A DNA stretch of 64,000 bases from Gnetum montanum (lineage: Eukaryota; Streptophyta; Gnetopsida; Gnetales; Gnetaceae), in NCBI GenBank assembly GCA_015680685.1, contig MNCI01008925.1, forward strand, positions 165,786 through 229,785, given 5' to 3'. The notes under the pieces are model-generated. The model was not told the DNA's origin. It made no database searches and saw only the letters and a program-made list of their open reading frames with translations. A program made the position numbers and the translations under genes. How positions within the stretch are numbered: the first letter of the stretch is position 1; each line of letters begins with the position of its first letter. Below, one piece after another: positions 58,488 through 64,000 of this stretch.

Positions 58488-60250
58488 GAGGGTAACATCA
58501 TGTTGCTACATGATTGATCCATTCCTACAATGCTTCAACAAATGCTTATATGATGGGGTGTCCAGGAACTTCATGCTAAGTATGTTGTGCAAGACAGTGA
58601 TGCCAAGGATTATCATTCCATTGAGGCACAACATCTCAGGGATCACTAGTTAGAACAACGTTATGAATTTGCGAAGGAAAAAGGATTTAATGATTTCCCA
58701 TTTCTACTATACCAGAAAGATAGTGGGGAACCCTTCCCTAGGGTTTTTGCATTCAATGAAATACCTCTCTTTGGCTTTAGTGAGGGAGGTCAAAACCAAA
58801 ACCTATAGTCAACTATTCACAATCCAAGTTCTAGTAAGAATGGATCCAATAAAAAAGAAGGATCCAAAGAGGAAAGCCAAGGTAGGGATGTAGACAAGAA
58901 ACAAGATCATGATCATGGTCTAATTGCCAAAGAGGTAGTAGTAGGCACTATGATGGTGATAGTCCTCCTTCCTCTTCATCTTCATCATCATCATCATCAT
59001 CTTCTTCTAGCTTTAATCGCAACCATAGAAGGCAAGACCATGATGAAGATGACTAAAATAACCGACAGGATCGAAATGATTGAAGGGACTGTTAGGCAAG
59101 GCAAAATCAAGGACATACACATAAAAGAGAGGCACATCACTATCACTGAAGGGGTAGTAGAGGGCATCATAGGCATCATGATCATGGCCTCGATGAGCCT
59201 TTGCTTGCTACTTAAAGTATGTTCAATCTCACAAAGGCAGTCTAAATTCTAACAAGGCACGTGAATGATAGTCGAATCAAAAGGCTAGATGTGAACAATA
59301 GTTCTTAGTTCAAAGGGGGATATAACTTTGATATGTAGAATCATCTCTAAGCTTTTCAACATGCATGTGCCTTGTAAAACATAGAGAATGAGTAACAAAA
59401 CTTAAGTTTTTCCCAAGGACACTCATCAAAGAAGTAGAGAAGCTTGAATCTATCAGATGATGGAGTACCATGTTTAAATTGTTTAATGATAAATATCAAA
59501 CATACTCCAGAGTGTTCAACTTGATAAGGTAAATCCAAAGATGAAAAAAAGGAACACATGAATCCTTGGATGCTGCCATCAATTGATACTATTCCTTAAT
59601 GCACAAATGTCCTAGCCATGGTTATTCTCAATTGGATCAACTTCGCCACATTGTAGATGGGCTTTGATTAGAAATGAAGAGAACCCTTGGTGTCTATGCC
59701 CAAGGATTACTATCAAAATTAAGTGTTCATTAGATACAAAGACTAATCAAGTAGGTAGCTAAAGAGGAGGGTGAATTAAGAAAAAGAGAAGATGCAGAAG
59801 AATATAACTATGATCCTCCTTTTATTCGCAAAAGGAAGGTTTGATTTTGTGATAGTGAGAAAGAATTCAGACTTGATGAGGTGGTGAATAGGAAAGCCTT
59901 GCAGCTTCAAAAATCTCAATATGAAATTATGGCCAAGGTTGATCAATTATGGGACTCCATGGATAGCAATTTTCAAGCTATCCTAAAAATTGTTGAAGAG
60001 TCCAAAGAACAAGGTAGTGAACATGAGTGCAAGAGACGCAAGAAAGTTGAACTTGCCTATCAAAAAGGTAAGGGTAAGATTGCTACAATAGAAGAAGTTG
60101 TGGGAAGTAGATCAGATGATGATGGTGGATGTCACATCTACCAGTATGAACATCCTAAGGGATGTTGCCTCATAGTATCACATTTATAAGAGTCTAGGAT
60201 GTATGCTTTGAATCCATGACTAACACAAAGGCAAGCATCTAGAATATTAC
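58488..60250 (+). pseudogene. element C gag, main part
   Basis: Resumes with GNIMLL after B. Then AKYVVQDSDAKDYHSIEAQHLRDH, a Ser-run encoded by a TCA/TCT microsatellite (58975-59010), degraded core (MFNLTKAV, LTRHVNDSRIKRLDVNN, FKGGYNFDM), shifted middle, and an open C-terminal piece (59881-60189): VNRKALQLQKSQYEIMAKVDQLWDSMDSNFQAILKIVEESKEQGSEHE and DDDGGCHIYQYEHPKGCCLIVSHL. The last keeps H and C residues of the knuckle-like motif but not the second Cys. Confidence 0.88.
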
Positions 60251-61620
60251 CTTATCCTCAAGGTAATTTTAAACAATTCCACTAGCAACAACAATATTAT
60301 CTAAGTGGAACTCCACTGCAACCATAGGAGCAGTATCAACATTGGCAACAACCACAATCATGGCGTTGGAACCACCAAGGCTACAATACCCTTATAGACA
60401 ACCTGATCCATATGGGTACTATGCATTTAGCAACCCTTGTCTCCACGTGACTTCTCCAGTTACATTTCTACTTTCCAATCTCACTACCACCCTTCTAATT
60501 ATTATCAAACTCATTCTTTACATGAAAAAAAGGGATGCCACCTTTTATCCTTATCCCCCTCCTATCCCTACACATGTTCCTCCTTTAGCCTTACAGCTAC
60601 CACCTGCTCCACCTATGCAAGGTGAACTACCAACTCAACTGCAACAATGCAACACTACTAGGGCTGTTAATCTACAACTAGTTCATCAATCAAGTGGGTT
60701 GAATACTCAATCAAAGAAAGACCTTTCTTTCAATCCCATAGTCCACCTAAGCCCTTAAATACACCTACGGTTGACAACCCTATCCCTCCATCTTCATCTA
60801 TATCAAATTTCTTTGAGTCCCCTTCAAACCAAATACCACCTAGGATCCATATTGTGATTCTTACACACACTATATCTAATTGGATCTGTGTTGCAAACCT
60901 TCTTAGGAAATTAACTAATCTTGGAAGTTGTCTCATTTATTTGTAGATTGCTAGGAATGAATGGTGCAAAGCTCTTCATGACTCAAGTTTTGGTGTCAAT
61001 TTAATTTCTCATAAGATATACACTTCATGGAACCTTCCTCTTCTCAAGAAGAGTAATATCACATTAGAATTGGTAGACTAGTCCATCACTATTTCATTGG
61101 GACTGGTGGAAGACATTAGACCACTGTATATGGATGGTCTTATGTTGTTGATTTCCTAGTGATCAAGGTGAAGAACTACAAAGTGGATTTCCCAATCATC
61201 ATGGGAAGGGCATGGCTTATCATTGTTGATACAAGAATGGGCATCAGAGATTTTTTCTTAGAAATATCCAAAGAAAATGGATTTATCTTTGCATCACGTA
61301 TAATAATATAGGGTGTAATTGTGTGTGAAAACTCTAGGCTATGAAACAAGCATCTATCTTTGCATGCAAGCAGTGTGCACCAAAAGAAAAAATTCAAAGG
61401 TGTCTATATGTAGCAACCACAAAATAGGAGAGGACCCAATGGCTGATTGTTGATTCTAAGAGTAGCACATGTTTCATGGAACCAACTGAGAGTCTAACAT
61501 GCGCATATGTCACAAGCATGGATGAACTAGAGTAAGGTCATCATAAACTCTTTAATGATGCAAATGATAATAATTATTGGGAAGAGTTGGAGATTCTTGA
61601 AAATTTTAAGTAAGAGCCCC
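60251..61620 (+). pseudogene. element C linker and protease
   Basis: Linker: QPQSWRWNHQGYNTLID, LPPAPPMQGELPTQLQQCNTTRAVNLQ. The protease region has several shifts: ARNEWCKALHDSSFGVNLISHKIY (DSG as DSS), LKKSNITLELVD, LVEDI..., then FPIIMGRAWLIIVDTRMGIRDFFLEISKEN. Stops mostly at Gln/Trp. Ends in the WEELEILENFK linker. Confidence 0.85.
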
Positions 61621-62183
61621 TTGAATTAAAAATGGTGTTGGCCAGAATGGAATATGTGTTTTTTAAAAATGGGAAGCTGGTCATAATCAATGCAAATCTT
61701 TCTCTAGAGCAGAAAAAGATGTTGTTGAATGTGGTTGAAAAGTGGTTTGCAACTTTTGCTTCGTCATATCATGAACTCACAAGAATTGATCCTAGGATAT
61801 GCTAGCATCACATCTACATTGATTGAACCATGAAGCCAAAGAGATAGCCACATAGGTGATTGAATCCAAAACTGAAATAGGTCGTGAAAGAGGAAATTAA
61901 ACAACTCTTCAAGGTAGGGTTCATTTATCCCATGATAGTGAGTGTGTTAGTCCATTCATGATTGTGCCAAAGAAAGAAGGCAAGTGGCAAGTCTGCATCC
62001 ATCTTTGGTTGCTAAATATGGCAACATTGTAGGATCATTTTTTGTTGCCATTTGTTGATCAGGTATTAAACATAATATTTGGGCATTACTACTACAGTTT
62101 TCTAGATGGTTATAGTGATTATAACCAAATTCAAATTGCATCAAAGGACCAGGCAAAGACAACATTCACAAGTCCTTGGGGGA
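61621..62183 (+). pseudogene. element C reverse transcriptase, N-terminal part
   Basis: MEYVFFKNGKLVIINANLSLEQK, ELTRIDPRIC, LFKVGFIYPM, FMIVPKKEGKWQVCIHLWLLN, FLLPFVDQVLN, YYSFLDGYSDYNQIQIASKDQAKTTFTSPWG. Cut by LTR J before the catalytic FMDD block. The rest of C is not in the window. Confidence 0.88.
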
Positions 62184-62869
62184 TGATGAGACATGATTCA
62201 CATGAGCCATGATTTCGCATCCCATGTGATATCGCGTACGCGATATCGCATCGTCCCCTGTGATATCGCATATGCAATATCACCGTCCGTTGCCATATCT
62301 ATAAATAAGAGGCGGCTCTCCCTTGTTTCCCCATCTTAGGCTAGAAGTAGGGAAACTCTGGTAGTTTGATCACTCCAAAGATAGAATATTTTCCATGTGC
62401 CTGCAGTAGGAGTCATAAAGTGAACAGATCTTTATTTGAACAACATTGTACCTGAACACAAGTTGTGTATGGCAAGAAAGATGAACTTCCTGGATAAACC
62501 TTGCAGTGCATGGAATAGGATTTATTTATTTTTTTCTATCTCATCCTTAAACTCCTAGAATGCAGTATGAGTATGACTTGATTACAAGAATCCAAGGATG
62601 TGTACAGTTAGTCAAGAAATCAGCTGCTCATTGCAACGCGATATGAGTACGACTTGATTACGAGCATCTAGTGTGATTACTTGGTAACCTAGTGGCATAT
62701 CTAGGATCTATGCTTGGTAATCCCAGTGGTAGTCATGCACCAAGATGTATACGGTTAGTCAAGGAATCAGCTGCTCATCGCACTTAGGCTAGATTAGCTT
62801 CCTCAACCCTTTCCTCCGAGCTAAGTGCCTTAGTACAACCACTTCGAGCACATGTGTTACATGTGGTGA
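62184..62869 (+). mobile_element. LTR J, lacking its 3' end
   Basis: TGATGAGACATGATTCACATG inserted in RT of C. U3 palindromes GATATCGCGTACGCGATATC (62228-62247, perfect) and GATATCGCATATGCAATATC (62262-62281); TATA box CTATAAATAAGAGG at about 62300. An internal duplication (GTACAGTTAGTCAAGRAATCAGCTGCTCATCGCA, about 62615 and 62750) is shared with solo LTR E. Near 62815 it jumps to another LTR-type segment (CTAAGTGCCTTAGTACAACC). Confidence 0.88.
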
Positions 62870-62887
62870 TCATCGGCAACGACGCCA
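62870..62887 (-). promoter_or_regulatory. primer-binding site attached to inverted LTR K
   Basis: On the minus strand TGGCGTCGTTGCCGATGA, the best-preserved primer site here: 15 of 18 against TGGCGCCGTTGCCGGGGA. It faces left, into LTR J, with no gag next to it. Confidence 0.75.
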
Positions 62888-62888
62888 A

Positions 62889-63120
62889 TGATGAGTAGTG
62901 AGGTACCCATACACTCAACCATATGAAACGAGGGTAGCATGCACGATTCGGTCGAACTTCGCAGACTAAATGCCTATGCACTTCATGGAACACTTAAGGT
63001 TAACCATTCATTGTCTTCCCATACTTACTTGTAGTTGTCACGGTGTATGGTTAAGTAAGTCCGAGGTGTATGATTTTTATAGTCTTTTATGTTTTTATCC
63101 TATGCTATTGAGGTGAAGGG
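62889..63120 (-). mobile_element. inverted LTR end K
   Basis: TGATGAGTAGTGAGGTACCC onward matches about 230 bases of the U5 end of other minus LTRs. It stops at AGGTGAAGGG, where plus-strand gag of L starts. U3 and R are missing. Confidence 0.85.
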
Positions 63121-64000
63121 TTAGTGTTACCTCTAGATCGATCAGTCCCTAGCATGCTTCTCCGTGCTTTGGCACAGACTGGCATGGCGGAATTGTATGC
63201 TGAATATGTTGTGGCAGACTTTAACACAAGGGATTATCATCCCACAGATTTACAACGTATGAGGGACGCAAGGTAGGAAAGCCAACATACCCTATTGAAG
63301 GGCAAAGGCCCGCACGTCCTTTGCAAAACTAGAGATGGTGAACCACTTACAACTAGTTCGCTATCTAGAGATGTTCCCCCTTCTAACGATGGTGAGGAGG
63401 TTGGGTATTAGAACTTATGCTCAACAATACACAACCCTAGTTCTGATTCCCGTGAACACCAACTATTCACAATGGGAACAACAACACAAGATGAGGACGG
63501 GTACTTAGATCGTCACCATGATCGGGGCCGAAGTAGCCAAAGGGAAGGTAGGAAACATCGCCACGGTGATGATTCTCCTTCTTCTTCTTCCCCTTCTTCA
63601 CATCACTCACCCCCTCCTTTCACCTCTGGGCGCAATCATGAAGAGCATAACAGAGAGGATAAAAGTAAGAAAAATGAGAGACCTCGACGAGAGAGTTGAG
63701 AGAGGACAAGGGCATGAACGAAAGGAAAGTAGGGAACAACGAAGACATCATAGGCGTCATGAAAGAGATGATCATGATGAGCCCCTATTTGCAACCCGAA
63801 GTATGCTTAACATAGCAGAGGTAGTTAGGATTCCAATAAGGCATTTAAAAGATAGTTGGATCAAATGCTTAGATATGAACAACATCCCATGCTTCGAAGG
63901 GGGATACGACGTAGATCTGCAACATCATTTACAGGCATTCCACGATGCCTGCGCCTTGCAAAATATAGAAAATGAGTGGCAAAAACTTAAGTTGTTTCTC
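63121..64000 (+). pseudogene. element L gag, 5'-truncated, runs off the window
   Basis: Enters at LVLPLDRSVPSMLLRALAQTGMAELYAEYVVADFNTRDYHPTDLQRMRDA, homologous to residues following DLEGN in B. Then TTTQDEDGYLDRHHDRGRSSQREGRKHRHGDDSPSSSSPSSHHSPPPF, a Ser/His/Arg-rich segment. After a shift: LFATRSMLNIAEVVRIPIRHLKDSWIKCLDMNNIPCFEGGYDVDLQHHLQAFHDACALQNIENEWQKLKLF. Only a few stops, so L is comparatively young. Its 5' LTR and first gag residues are replaced by inverted LTR K. Confidence 0.85.

Noticed and set aside
58950-59252. 100-codon plus frame with His and Ile/Met runs
   Set aside because: It is a shifted reading of the Ser-rich part of element C gag; the runs come from a TCA/TCT microsatellite.

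Overview
This window is nuclear DNA from a land plant with a large, repeat-filled genome. It is AT-rich. It holds one spliced plant-type gene (a five-exon chorismate mutase on the minus strand) in a sea of nested, decaying long-terminal-repeat (LTR) retrotransposons. A gymnosperm or another giant-genome plant is plausible, but the sequence does not prove it. I see no rRNA or tRNA genes and no CRISPR array; one undetermined base lies at 6871.

Almost all elements belong to one Ty3/gypsy superfamily of Athila/Tat type. This rests on the order gag, protease, reverse transcriptase (RT), RNase H, integrase (IN), then a third ORF in the env-like position. It also rests on motifs such as FMDD, WGIDFMG and LLDSG, and on a primer-binding site resembling the tRNA-Asp class. 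LTRs run TGATG...CATCA, are about 0.8-1.0 kb, and carry GATATC palindromes in U3. I label the elements A to L. A (plus; 2020-10692) is 5'-truncated, lacks pol, and is itself split by a 4.9 kb insertion (2392-7315) with a 5 bp target duplication. F (minus; pieces between 10820 and 28605) is split by solo LTR E (13329-14350) and by element G (16005-25189).

The gene island is 28620-30700, holding chorismate mutase with a single in-frame stop in exon 3. An AT-rich stretch (30700-36085) follows, with three copies of a tRNA-like SINE and minisatellites. Element H (plus; 36086-46787) is the only near-full element, with gag, pro, RT, RNase H, IN and the start of ORF3; solo LTR I sits in its gag. A 5'-truncated gag-pol element D (46788-50296) follows. 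Element C (plus; 50297-51431 and 58488-62183) is inserted in D. The complete pol-less element B (minus; 51432-58487, duplication GAGGG) is inserted in C's gag. At the right end lie LTR J, an inverted LTR end with a primer site (K), and the well-preserved gag of element L, which runs off the window.

Three structural points stand out. A and B, at different sites and in opposite orientation, share the same pol-deletion junction, so they look like copies of a mobile non-autonomous gag-pro lineage. ORF3 in F, G and H is preceded by an internal promoter-like cassette that resembles the palindromic U3 of the LTRs. H has exchanged the GATATC-type U3 for one rich in TGACG motifs.
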